This document shows positions 55,095-62,630 of a stretch of 64,000 nucleotides of DNA, piece by piece. Under the pieces are notes generated by a model that did no database searches, was not told the DNA's origin, and was given only the letters and a program-made list of their open reading frames with translations. This stretch comes from Bradyrhizobium sp. BR 10289 (GTDB taxonomy: Bacteria; Pseudomonadota; Alphaproteobacteria; Rhizobiales; Xanthobacteraceae). The position numbers and the translations under genes were made by a program. The number at the start of each line of letters is the position of its first letter. Positions within the stretch are counted from its first letter, which is position 1. The DNA is taken from NCBI RefSeq assembly GCF_019455385.1, contig NZ_JACOFR010000008.1, positions 214,460 through 278,459 of the forward strand, written 5' to 3'.

Positions 55095-55119
55095 AACGGG
55101 CGCGCATTGCGCTTGTTCC
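55095..55119 (-). promoter_or_regulatory. EcfG-type promoter of the catalase gene
   Basis: Read on the minus strand: GGAAC (55119-55115), 16-nt spacer, CGTT (55098-55095), ending 37 bp before the ATG at 55058. Exact match to the general stress sigma consensus. Confidence 0.8.
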
Positions 55120-55200
55120 TATTCCAACCGCCGCGGAGATTGTCGTTGCGTCCGCCTATTGCAGGCGAAGCGTTGCTGCGGGGGCGATTGCAGTCCCGTG

Positions 55201-55225
55201 GGAACGATAGGCGCTCGACCCGCTT
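55201..55225 (+). promoter_or_regulatory. Weak EcfG-like promoter
   Basis: GGAAC then 16 nt then GCTT (consensus CGTT), 31 bp before the ATG of the 66-residue gene. Same imperfect -10 as the one before the RMF-like gene. Confidence 0.35.
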
Positions 55226-55256
55226 GGTGTGCTTTGGCGTACAAAGGGACAATCAG

Positions 55257-55457
55257 ATGGACAGCGACGACGCATTGGCCAAGGTGAAGGACGTGTCGGA
55301 AGGCGTGCGCGAGACCGCGCGTAGTGTGCGACAGAGCCTCGAAGAGGGGCGGACGCCGGGACAGGCGCTTGCCTTCCTTCGCGACGTGGCTCGCGAAGCG
55401 CCGCTTCCGGCGCTCGCCGTGGCCTTCATGCTTGGCGTGCTGGTGGCCCGGCGCTAG
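55257..55457 (+). CDS. Small DUF883-like membrane-anchored protein
   Basis: 66 residues from ATG 55257 (aaaggga upstream). Helical charged part (DDALAKVKDVSEGVRETARSVRQSLEEGRTPGQALAFL) and a C-terminal membrane helix (LPALAVAFMLGVLVARR), the layout of ElaB/YqjD/DUF883 proteins that anchor to the inner membrane in stationary phase or stress. Divergent from the catalase gene. Similarity to the family is by layout only. Confidence 0.65.
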   Translation: MDSDDALAKVKDVSEGVRETARSVRQSLEEGRTPGQALAFLRDVAREAPLPALAVAFMLGVLVARR

Positions 55458-55668
55458 CGCGTCGGCATCGGCTCCCCGCTCTGCTTCGGTTGCGCCGGTC
55501 CGCGCGAGCGAGCCCTTCCAAGCTTGGGACGATTAGGTTTTTCGGCTCGCGGCCTCTTTTTGGTCCCAATTGTTGCCGAACAGTAACACTTTCGGGACAT
55601 CCCGGCCGCCACTTTCGGGCTGCCGGTCTTCGCCACTCACCAAGTTTCAATTTGGGGCTTTGTCAGCG

Positions 55669-56163
55669 ATGATCGATCTCGCAGAGGACACACCGTCCAA
55701 CCCCTTGCTTCGCCTGGGCGCCCAGCCGATCGCGCTGACCGCCGCCGCCCTGCTCCTGCTGATCGCCGGAGTGACCTCGATCGCGATCTGGCGCGCCTAT
55801 ACGGGCTCTGCGCCGGAGACCGACCGGGTGGTGGCCTCGCGGCAGCTCCAGGCCCGCACGGCGCAGGCCTCCGAGCAGCTGGTCGAAAAGACCAAGGGGC
55901 TGGAGGCGACCCAGCAGGAATCGATCGACCAGCTCCAGGTCGTGCAGGACCAGCTCCAGACCATGAAGCGGCTGATGGCGGCACAGCAGGCCGACACCAA
56001 GCGCCTGTCCGAGCAGGTCACGACACTGAACGAATCCATCGACAACCTGCGGCAGTCCTTTGCCAGCGCGCGGGCCACCGAGGTCGAGACCCCGTCGGTT
56101 ACCCGCAAGAAACCGGCGCGTCACCGCGTCCATGCCAGCGCGCGCAAGCGTTCGCGCGGATAG
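55669..56163 (+). CDS. Single-span membrane protein with coiled coil
   Basis: 164 residues from ATG 55669. Membrane helix about 20-45 (PIALTAAALLLLIAGVTSIAIW), then a long Gln-rich coiled coil (about 60-135, EATQQESIDQLQVVQDQLQTMKRLMAAQQADTKRLSEQV), then a basic tail (RKKPARHRVHASARKRSRG) that could bind nucleic acid or lipid. Likely anchored with the coil in the periplasm or cytoplasm. A strong terminator follows. No family recognised. Confidence 0.65.
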   Translation: MIDLAEDTPSNPLLRLGAQPIALTAAALLLLIAGVTSIAIWRAYTGSAPETDRVVASRQLQARTAQASEQLVEKTKGLEATQQESIDQLQVVQDQLQTMKRLMAAQQADTKRLSEQVTTLNESIDNLRQSFASARATEVETPSVTRKKPARHRVHASARKRSRG

Positions 56164-56275
56164 CGTGCGGCTCTAATTTTTTCCACTTGTGAACTGGATC
56201 ACATTCGCCCGTCTGATTCCGCGCGATGGTGCCGGCTACCGGATGGCGTGAGCCGATTTCAATATCCGGGGCTGG

Positions 56276-56317
56276 CAAGGTCGTTGACGGTATACTGCGT
56301 CAACGACCTTGTTTTTT
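56276..56317 (+). terminator. Rho-independent terminator
   Basis: Perfect 14-bp stem caaggtcgttgacg/cgtcaacgaccttg with an 8-nt loop followed by tttttt (56312-56317). Ends the transcript of the coiled-coil membrane gene. Confidence 0.92.
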
Positions 56318-56340
56318 AGTGGGCCCGCAGGCCGTCCGCT

Positions 56341-56745
56341 TCATTCGCAGACGTCGACGCGACGGTACCGCCATCCGGACGGCGTCATCACGCGCTTGCG
56401 CACGACGTAGCATCCGCCATAGCCGCCATCGTCATAGCCGGTACCATAGTAATAGGGATCGCCGTAATAGGGGTAACCGTAGCCGTAATAGCCGCCATAA
56501 TAGCCAGCACCGGCGATCCCCGCCCCGATCGCGACACCCGGCCAGAAGCCGCCGCCATGCCAACCACGGCCCCAGCCGCCTCCCCCGTGCCAGCCACCAC
56601 CGCCGTGCCAGCCACCACCACCGTGCCAGCCACCACCGCCATGGAAGCCACCACCGTGCCAGCCACCCGCGGCCTGGGCCGACTGCGGCGCCGACAGTCC
56701 GACCGCCGCGACGGCCAGCGCCGCCAACATCATCTTCCGTAACAT
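56341..56745 (-). CDS. Exported Gly/Trp/His-repeat protein
   Basis: 134 residues from ATG 56745 with ggagg upstream. Signal peptide (MLRKMMLAALAVAAVGLSAPQSAQA), then tandem GGGGWHGGGGWHGG-type repeats (about 27-60), a Gly/Tyr-rich region (AGYYGGYYGYGYPYYGDPYYYGTGYDD) and a C-terminal CYVVRKRVMTPSGWRYRRVDVCE with two cysteines. Envelope protein; the His repeats could bind metal. Common in Bradyrhizobium as proteins of unknown function. Confidence 0.7.
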   Translation of the reverse strand: MLRKMMLAALAVAAVGLSAPQSAQAAGGWHGGGFHGGGGWHGGGGWHGGGGWHGGGGWGRGWHGGGFWPGVAIGAGIAGAGYYGGYYGYGYPYYGDPYYYGTGYDDGGYGGCYVVRKRVMTPSGWRYRRVDVCE

Positions 56746-56848
56746 CACTCGATCCTCCGCGTGGACAAGCTCCACGCTTCAAAGCCGGACCAAGCTAGCG
56801 TCATCAGGGCATTCCGGACAGCTGCGCTGTCTCACTTCCGCGCGAGCG

Positions 56849-57154
56849 TCAGCAGCCGCGGCAGATGCTCTTCAGCTTCTTGTCGAGCATCCGGTTCTCG
56901 GTCTGGACGGTTTTATCGGTCGAAGGGTCTGCGGCGGTGCCGGTCGTGACGCCCGGGGCCGTGTTGGCGCCGGATGACTGCGCCGTACCGAGGCTGTTGG
57001 TGCCGGGTGGCGGTGCTGCCGAATTGGAAACGCCTCCACTCGATCCGGAGCCGGACGTACCGCCGGTTGTCTGCGCGAACGATACCGCGGGAACGGCTGC
57101 CAAGCTCAGGATCACGATCAAGGCTTTGTGCGAAATCCTGGACGATGCTCTCAT
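56849..57154 (-). CDS. Small exported protein, stress-promoter driven
   Basis: 101 residues. Signal peptide MRASSRISHKALIVILSLAAVPAVSFA, then a Gly/Ser/Thr/Pro-rich disordered region, ending DKKLKSICRGC with a CxxC pair. Strong aaggagag ribosome site. An exact GGAAC-N16-CGTT promoter lies 23 bp before the ATG on the minus strand. Role unknown; CxxC tail could be redox-active or metal binding. Confidence 0.7.
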   Translation of the reverse strand: MRASSRISHKALIVILSLAAVPAVSFAQTTGGTSGSGSSGGVSNSAAPPPGTNSLGTAQSSGANTAPGVTTGTAADPSTDKTVQTENRMLDKKLKSICRGC

Positions 57155-57176
57155 TCACTCTCTCCTTTGCCAGTCA

Positions 57177-57201
57177 ACGGCTGCATCGAAGCGCGGTTCC
57201 G
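57177..57201 (-). promoter_or_regulatory. EcfG-type promoter of the CxxC-tailed exported protein
   Basis: Minus strand: GGAAC (57201-57197), 16 nt, CGTT (57180-57177). Its -35 adjoins an oppositely oriented GGAAC (57202-57206), giving the palindrome gttccggaac, so two promoters stand back to back. Confidence 0.8.
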
Positions 57202-57226
57202 GAACAAACCCCGCCGGATGAGCTTG
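57202..57226 (+). promoter_or_regulatory. Weak EcfG-like promoter of the RMF-like gene
   Basis: GGAAC (57202-57206), 16-nt spacer, GCTT (57223-57226) instead of CGTT, 65 bp before the ATG at 57292. Back to back with the exact promoter on the other strand. Confidence 0.4.
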
Positions 57227-57291
57227 AACAGGTCGGTGTGAGCACGAGAGCAATCACGTCGACCGTGACGTAATGGAAAGGCAAAGCCACG

Positions 57292-57456
57292 ATGACCGAT
57301 CGCGATCCCTTTGCGGAAGGCGAGCGCGCCGCGCGCGAAAACATTCCGGCGGAAGCCAATCCTTACTCTGACGGCAGCGACGAGCACGCGCTGTGGTCTG
57401 CCGGCCACGAGAAGGTCGCGGGCGCCATCGAAGCACGCGAATCCGAAGGAAGCTGA
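57292..57456 (+). CDS. Small RMF-like protein
   Basis: 54 residues, too short for usual cutoffs. The pattern DPFAEGERAARENIPAEANPYSDGSDEHALWSAGHEKVA matches the layout of ribosome modulation factor-related proteins (hydrophobic-G-x2-AA, then NPY, then a W...G-x3-A ending). RMF dimerises ribosomes in stationary phase. Neither a ribosome partner nor a classic rmf is visible here. The imperfect EcfG-like promoter upstream fits a stress role. Similarity is by eye only. Confidence 0.6.
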   Translation: MTDRDPFAEGERAARENIPAEANPYSDGSDEHALWSAGHEKVAGAIEARESEGS

Positions 57457-57475
57457 TACCGCGCGAAACGAACGC

Positions 57476-59179
57476 CTAGGCGGCCGCCGCTTCCATCGTC
57501 CCGGTGCGGTCCTCGACCATGGTCACGAACATGTGGGACTCTTCGTCGGCACCGCCGATCTGGACCCGGCGGGCCGAGATGACACGGCGCCCGCGCGTCG
57601 GATTGTCGATGGTGTCGATGATCGGCTCGAGCTGCTGCTTCTGCGCCAGCAGTTGTTGGTCGCGCCGCTCGATCAATGCAGCGGCTTCCGCCGAGAACAA
57701 TTCCCGCGCGGTCTTGCCGATGATCTCGCCACGCGACATGCCGAGCATCTTCTCGGCCGATCTGTTGACGAAGACGTAGCGGTGGTTGCGCGCGTCCTTG
57801 GCGATGATGCCTTCGGTCACGTTCTCGATGATGGTGGCGAGGAAACGCTCCATCCGCTCCAGAATACGCTCGCGCTGGCGTTGCTCGGTGACGTCCTCGT
57901 GCACCGATACCCAGCCGCCGCCGTCCATCGGACGCTCGTAGATCTTGATGGTGCGCCCATCGTTCAGGGTGACCTCGTTGGCCGCCGGCTCGCGCCTGGC
58001 GATCCGGTCGAGCACAGCCGCGACATATGTGGCGACGTCGCCGTTGAACAGCCCGCTCCTGACCCGGTGCTGGAGGACTTCCTCGAGCGTCGTCGATCCG
58101 GCCTGGATCGTGTCCGGAAGATTGTACATCTTCCGATAGTTGGCGTTCATCGCGACCACGTTCGCCTTGGCGTCGAGCATCACCAGGCCCTGCGGCATGC
58201 TGTTGATCGCGGCGGAGAGCTGCCACTTCTTGGCCTGGTACTTGTCGTTGAAATTGTCGCGCTCGGTCATCGCCGCGTCGCGCGCCTGCGCGGTGCCCAT
58301 CTCGAGCTCTTCCAGCTCGAAGATGCGCGCCACCGCGTCGCGGAAGTGCTGCACGGCGCGCGCGAGACGCCCGATCTCGTCGTGACGGCCGAGATGCGGC
58401 ACTTTGCTCTTGACGTCGCCATCCGCGATCCGATCGGTCGCCTGCGTGATCTCGGCGAGCGCGCCGACCACCGAGCTGCGCATCACGACGACGTTCAACC
58501 CCGCCAGCAGGAGAGCCGCGAGCCCGAGCGCGAACAGATAGGCGGCGGCATAACGGTTCTCGTCGGCGAGCTCGTCCGCCCGACGGGCGCGCTCCCTGTA
58601 GATCCGTTCGAGCACCTCGAGATCGCTGTTCAGCTTGTTGCGCAGCGCCCGGTTGGCTTCATTGTCGCCCAATTCGCGCGCCGCGGCCGCACTGATCTCA
58701 AGCCCGCGCCGCACCAGATCCTGGCGGAACTCGATGAAATGAGCGATGCGCTGCCGGAAGCCGGCGAATTGTTCGGCATCATCGTCGCCGACGGTCCGCT
58801 CCATGTTCTTCACGGCGTCGGCGAGCTCGCGGTTGCGGCGCAGCAACCCGTCGGCGAACTGCTTCATCGAATTGCGGTCGGCGGACATGTAGATGCCGCG
58901 CGATTCCATCACGATGGCGTAGATCAGCGCGTTGATGCGCCCGACGCTGATCGCCGCCTCCGCAGAAGAGGCATGCATGTGACGATAGGTCGTCTGCAAC
59001 CGCACCGTCTGGATCGACATTACGAGCAGGAAGGTCGTCACGATCGCGAGGAAGCCGGCGATGCTGTAGACCTTCTCCGCAACGCTCAGCGTGTCGGCGC
59101 CGCGTGCAAAGCGGACCAGCTTCTTGAGAAACTTGGTTCCGGCCTCGAGCCGGGCTCCCACTGCTGCTGCGTCGCCCAT
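57476..59179 (-). CDS. Membrane sensor with HAMP and two PAS domains but no output domain
   Basis: 567 residues. Membrane helices at about 38-58 and 215-236 flank a periplasmic helical domain; HAMP about 237-290 (ATDRIADGDVKSKVPHLGRHDEIGRLARAVQHFRDAVARI), PAS about 320-430 (LSAAINSMPQGLVMLDAKANVVAMN), PAS about 445-555 (EGIIAKDARNHRYVFVNRSAEKMLG). It stops after the second PAS (VEDRTGTMEAAAA) with no kinase, GGDEF or methyl-accepting domain. Either a modulator of another protein or a truncated receptor. ATG with a cctcc-rich antisense site upstream. Confidence 0.85.
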   Translation of the reverse strand: MGDAAAVGARLEAGTKFLKKLVRFARGADTLSVAEKVYSIAGFLAIVTTFLLVMSIQTVRLQTTYRHMHASSAEAAISVGRINALIYAIVMESRGIYMSADRNSMKQFADGLLRRNRELADAVKNMERTVGDDDAEQFAGFRQRIAHFIEFRQDLVRRGLEISAAAARELGDNEANRALRNKLNSDLEVLERIYRERARRADELADENRYAAAYLFALGLAALLLAGLNVVVMRSSVVGALAEITQATDRIADGDVKSKVPHLGRHDEIGRLARAVQHFRDAVARIFELEELEMGTAQARDAAMTERDNFNDKYQAKKWQLSAAINSMPQGLVMLDAKANVVAMNANYRKMYNLPDTIQAGSTTLEEVLQHRVRSGLFNGDVATYVAAVLDRIARREPAANEVTLNDGRTIKIYERPMDGGGWVSVHEDVTEQRQRERILERMERFLATIIENVTEGIIAKDARNHRYVFVNRSAEKMLGMSRGEIIGKTARELFSAEAAALIERRDQQLLAQKQQLEPIIDTIDNPTRGRRVISARRVQIGGADEESHMFVTMVEDRTGTMEAAAA

Positions 59180-59308
59180 GGCGCCGCTCCTCCTGGTTGA
59201 AAACGCTCCAGGATAGGGACGCCCGCGCTAGCGGAGACTTAAAGTCCCGAGCGGTAATTTTACGGTTCGGGAACCGCGGCTCTGCGCGGCCAGGCAAACG
59301 GACCAGCG

Positions 59309-59839
59309 TCAGCCGATCCGCTTCAGCCCGTTCTTGAAGCGCGGTCCGTTGGCGACGTAGAACCGCGCCGCGCTTCCCATCTTCTGGACCTGGGCGTCAT
59401 CGAGCGTGCGGATCACGCGGGCGGGCGAGCCGATGATCAGCGAGCGTTCGGGAAACTCCTTGCCCTCGGTGATGACCGAGCCGGCGCCGACGATGCTGTT
59501 GCGGCCGATCCTGGCGCCGTTCATCACGATCGAGCCCATGCCGATCAGCGCTCCCTCTTCGATCGTGCAGCCGTGCAGGATGACGTTGTGGCCGACGGTG
59601 CAGTTCCTGCCGACGACCATGGGAAAGCCGAGGTCGGTGTGGCAGGTCGAGCCGTCCTGCACATTGGCGCCCTCGCCGATCTCGATCCACTCGTTGTCGC
59701 CGCGCAGCACCGCGCCGAACCAGACGCTCGCACCCGGCTTGAGGCGCACGCGGCCGATCACCGTGGCGGTCTCCGCGATGAAGTAATTTCCGTCCGGGGG
59801 AAGATCGGGCGCCTGCCCGTCGAGCTCATAGATCGCCAT
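59309..59839 (-). CDS. Gamma-carbonic anhydrase-type hexapeptide protein
   Basis: 176 residues of left-handed beta-helix hexapeptide repeats (VIGRVRLKPGASVWFGAVLRGDNEWIEIGEGANVQDG). Metal-ligand histidines H67 (CHTDLG), H84 and H89 (VGHNVILHGC) are all present. PaaY/YrdA-like; may act as carbonic anhydrase or thioesterase. ggag precedes the ATG. Confidence 0.92.
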   Translation of the reverse strand: MAIYELDGQAPDLPPDGNYFIAETATVIGRVRLKPGASVWFGAVLRGDNEWIEIGEGANVQDGSTCHTDLGFPMVVGRNCTVGHNVILHGCTIEEGALIGMGSIVMNGARIGRNSIVGAGSVITEGKEFPERSLIIGSPARVIRTLDDAQVQKMGSAARFYVANGPRFKNGLKRIG

Positions 59840-59925
59840 GGAGGTCTCCTGTCAGGTTGACCCAGCCATAGCGAAACCGGCGCCCTCAGGCAAAGGGCCG
59901 CCGCGCCACGCAGTGATGCAAAGTG

Positions 59926-60255
59926 TCAGCCCAGCACGCCGGTCGCGCGCAGCGTCATCAGGAAGAAGGTGCCGCTCATCATGCTCCAGAAGCCCGCGAT
60001 GACGGTCGCCATCATCACGAACTCAACGCGGCGGCTTTCCAGCCGCATGCCGCGCAGCGTGTTGCGCATGATGATGAAGGGGGCCGCGAACACCAGGAAC
60101 GGCACCGCGGCGAACGTCTTCGGCGCCACGCCGTCCTGCAACAGGCCGAAGCCGGCCGGCCGCTGCGTGGCCGCCTGGTAGCCGTTCACGAGCGCCCCCG
60201 CGAGCGCGAAACCGATGCAGATCGAGAAGAAGGAGTTGAGAGCTTCAGGTGTCAT
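59926..60255 (-). CDS. Small multispan membrane protein
   Basis: 109 residues with three hydrophobic helices: about 7-26 (NSFFSICIGFALAGALVNGY), 48-66 (TFAAVPFLVFAAPFIIM) and 80-102 (EFVMMATVIAGFWSMMSGTFFLM). A conserved-looking Bradyrhizobium family of unknown function. Divergent from the 233-residue gene. Confidence 0.7.
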   Translation of the reverse strand: MTPEALNSFFSICIGFALAGALVNGYQAATQRPAGFGLLQDGVAPKTFAAVPFLVFAAPFIIMRNTLRGMRLESRRVEFVMMATVIAGFWSMMSGTFFLMTLRATGVLG

Positions 60256-60475
60256 CGGAGCGGTCCGCCCTTACGCAACGCGAGGAGCCTTCCTGTGACA
60301 AATCGTGCCGGTTAACGCTACATTATCCTTAAGGGAAGGTTAACGCCGCCGCCCGGCCCGCGCAGGGCCCTGTTGCGAGCCCGGTCGCCGGAACTTTCCG
60401 CGGCGTCGCCGCCGCATGGCATATTCGCCGCTGATTCGGCCGCCGGCCGACCTCGGGTCCACGCGTGCTACAATC

Positions 60476-61177
60476 ATGACGGTGTTTTCGGCAGCCTCCC
60501 CCCGCTCGTCCCGCGCCCGGGCGCATGTCGTGCCGATCGTGCTCGGCGGCGCGGCGGCGCTGGGCGCCGTCGCGCTGGTCGCCTACCTTTTGTGGCCGAC
60601 CTGGGGCACCGGCGGCGCGAGCGGCCCGGACCGGTTGCCGGTCAGTGTCGGCGATACGCTGTTCAACCTGCCGACCAATGCGATCCGGATGAAGATCCAG
60701 CGCCACTCCGGACCGCAGGAGCGCATCGATCTCGACTTCCTCTATCCCTCGCTGGAGCCGCCCGGCGCGCCGAAGCACGTCACCGCCGATCAGGTCGAGA
60801 CGACGATGCAGCCGATCGACCGCATCTTCCTGTCGATCGCCGCCCATCACGATGCGCTCGCGCCCGAGCAGCGCACGGCGACGATCTATCCGCGCTATCT
60901 CGACCAGGTCGCAACCCAGCCCGAGGACGGGTTGACGATGCGGATGTTCCGCACCGAGACGCCCTACGGCAGCGAGGATCTCTACACCGCCGCAAGCCCC
61001 GCGCTGACGGCGCGCTGCACCCGCGATGCGTCCACGCCCGGCATGTGCCTGTCCGAACGCCGCGTCGGCGGCGCCGACCTCACCTTCCGCTTTCCGCGCA
61101 GCTGGCTGTCGCAATGGCGCGGCGTGGCGGAGGCGATGGAAAAGCTGACGGCGCAGCTGCGCGGGCCGAAGGGCTGA
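60476..61177 (+). CDS. Single-span membrane protein of unknown function
   Basis: 233 residues from ATG 60476 (ATG 60416 possible). Basic N-terminus, membrane helix about 20-45 (VVPIVLGGAAALGAVALVAYLLW), then a soluble domain, probably periplasmic, with RHSGPQERIDLDFLYPSLEPP and two cysteines (ARCTRDASTPGMCLSERRVGG). I recognise a Rhizobiales-specific look but no family name. Confidence 0.65.
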   Translation: MTVFSAASPRSSRARAHVVPIVLGGAAALGAVALVAYLLWPTWGTGGASGPDRLPVSVGDTLFNLPTNAIRMKIQRHSGPQERIDLDFLYPSLEPPGAPKHVTADQVETTMQPIDRIFLSIAAHHDALAPEQRTATIYPRYLDQVATQPEDGLTMRMFRTETPYGSEDLYTAASPALTARCTRDASTPGMCLSERRVGGADLTFRFPRSWLSQWRGVAEAMEKLTAQLRGPKG

Positions 61178-61539
61178 ACGAGGCTCTCGACCCGAAGTTC
61201 GAAAACAACCCCATGCACAGTAGCCGAGCGCCTGTCATGACTTCGCATTTCCAAAAACTTCGTATTTTGCGAAATAGAGCTTGACCCGTCGGGCAAAACA
61301 GGGGTATGTTGTCACCATGGGGCGATCGCAAGCGACAGCCTTCGGACGATCCCAACGCGGAGCACACCGGCCACCGCACGCCGAAGCCACTCCAATGCGC
61401 GCGCCGGCCTGTCCGAAGCGGTCTACGATCTCTTCCTCGGCAGCGGGACCACGATCATCGTGGCCGCAATGGCGGGCCGTCGGTGACGCAAGGCCCTTGC
61501 TAGATTCGGGCTTGAGCCCCTCAATCCAACCGGAACCCT
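61178..61539. other. Accessory spacer with decayed genes
   Basis: 362 bp. It holds the methyltransferase relic (61306-61486) and at 61285-61296 the block cccgtcgggcaa, which also ends the element at 24413-24427. No intact gene. Confidence 0.5.
61306..61486 (+). pseudogene. DNA methyltransferase relic with frameshift
   Basis: Frame 1 (from 61306) reads WGDRKRQPSD, then TGHRTPKPLQCARRPV, matching the H-x-TxKP segment before motif I of N4/N6 DNA methylases. The frame is then lost, and a second frame reads EAVYDLFLGSGTTIIVAAMA before TGA at 61484: the DPFxGSGTT S-adenosylmethionine-binding motif with D-P changed to D-L. About 60 codons of a once longer gene remain. A degenerate end of the 23.8-kb type element may lie just upstream. 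Confidence 0.7.
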
Positions 61540-61815
61540 TCAAGACGCGCGTGATGCTGGCTTCTTTGCCGTTGGCTGCGAGGGTGCAAGTTCTTCGGTA
61601 ACAACATTGGCAGACACGCGGAGCACGGGACCTTTCTCATCCCGCACGACAATCGATAGCTCGCCAAAAGGGAACCGAGCACGTTCGAGAATGATCGCTT
61701 CGCCCAGCAGCTCAAGAGACGCGCGTCGCGCGGTGCCGAGGTCCAGCAGATCAGTCCCGTCTGTATCGACGTCGATTTCGCTGCCGATGTGCTGGTCGAA
61801 AAAATACGTGGGCAT
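61540..61815 (-). CDS. DUF6894-family protein
   Basis: 91 residues. PTYFFDQHIGSEIDVDTDGTDLLDLGTARRASLELLGEAI and VVRDEKGPVLRVSANVV match this small Bradyrhizobium family (two-strand, helix, two-strand layout) of unknown function. The exact EcfG-type promoter upstream ends only 8 bp before the ATG, implying a leaderless or nearly leaderless message. Confidence 0.8.
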   Translation of the reverse strand: MPTYFFDQHIGSEIDVDTDGTDLLDLGTARRASLELLGEAIILERARFPFGELSIVVRDEKGPVLRVSANVVTEELAPSQPTAKKPASRAS

Positions 61816-61823
61816 ACGGCGAA

Positions 61824-61848
61824 AACGGTTGCCTCACTCCGGAGTTCC
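61824..61848 (-). promoter_or_regulatory. EcfG-type promoter of the DUF6894 gene
   Basis: Minus strand: GGAAC (61848-61844), 16 nt, CGTT (61827-61824). The -10 lies 8 bp from the start codon at 61815. Confidence 0.7.
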
Positions 61849-61926
61849 TATTTTGCCCGATCGGACTGCGGGGTCCGATAAGCGCCCTTCGCGGACGTCA
61901 GGAGAGCCAGCCTGTTGGAGCAGCTC

Positions 61927-62163
61927 TCATTCCGAAGCGAGCCTGTAAACGTCTCCCGGCTTGAGCTTGACTTCTTCGAACATCCTTTGCTGCTCTTCGG
62001 TCAGCACGGCAGGCAGGATTTGTGCGGTCCAACCTTCCGGAACAGCTGCCAGGACAAGTGTCACGGCCTGCTTCGGCTTAGCGAGAGCTAGCCAAATCTC
62101 TGTGGCCCCGGAATCCGAGGTCACCTCGACGATCGTAAACTTGTGACCGAATGACTCTGCCAT
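61927..62163 (-). CDS. Small protein of unknown function
   Basis: 78 residues from ATG 62163. Beta-rich first half (FTIVEVTSDSGATEIWLALA, AVTLVLAAVPEGWTAQIL) and helix LTEEQQRMFEEVKLKPGDVYRL at the end. Upstream frame extends to a TTG at 62172. Located with other orphan small genes near the IS element; no family recognised. Confidence 0.55.
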   Translation of the reverse strand: MAESFGHKFTIVEVTSDSGATEIWLALAKPKQAVTLVLAAVPEGWTAQILPAVLTEEQQRMFEEVKLKPGDVYRLASE

Positions 62164-62206
62164 CGGAGCCAACGCGAGCTGCGGGCGGCAGCTGCTGTTC
62201 AGCCGC

Positions 62207-62407
62207 TCACTTGGGCGGCTTCAATTCAGGAGACCGTAACCACTCGCTCATGTGCGAGCCGGTCTCGCATTGCCGAGCCTTCCGCACGACTTGCTCGCGC
62301 AAAGACCCGTGCGGAAGCAGGTCTGCCTGTTCGCGCAATTGCTTCGCCTCTTCGGCAAGCCGCTCTTCGAGTGATTTCGTCTGTTTGAAACGACGCCGCT
62401 TCAGCAT
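62207..62407 (-). CDS. Small helical charged protein
   Basis: 66 residues, ATG start. Strongly charged helix (RRRFKQTKSLEERLAEEAKQLREQADLL) followed by REQVVRKARQCETGSHMSEWLRSPELKPPK. Short proteins of this type are frequent in Bradyrhizobium accessory DNA; function unknown. Confidence 0.6.
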   Translation of the reverse strand: MLKRRRFKQTKSLEERLAEEAKQLREQADLLPHGSLREQVVRKARQCETGSHMSEWLRSPELKPPK

Positions 62408-62630
62408 GGCGCTGCTCCCGGGTTTGAGGGGGCGGGAGCGCTATCGGCGGTCTCATCACAGATAGTAGCCAAGATCCGTTCTGTGATGACCTGAGCCTGC
62501 GCCTTTAGCTGAGGCGGCGCAATGCTTGATCTTTGGTAAGTGTGCGGGAACTTCCCAGGAAATACTCAGAAAGCGTAAGCAGCGCAAAGGGAGCAAGGTG
62601 AAGCCGCGGGGCACCTCCCGCATAACGGGA

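Noticed and set aside
57311..59200. Long plus-strand frame opposite the PAS sensor
   Set aside because: Antisense to a gene with clear HAMP and PAS motifs; no motif of its own.
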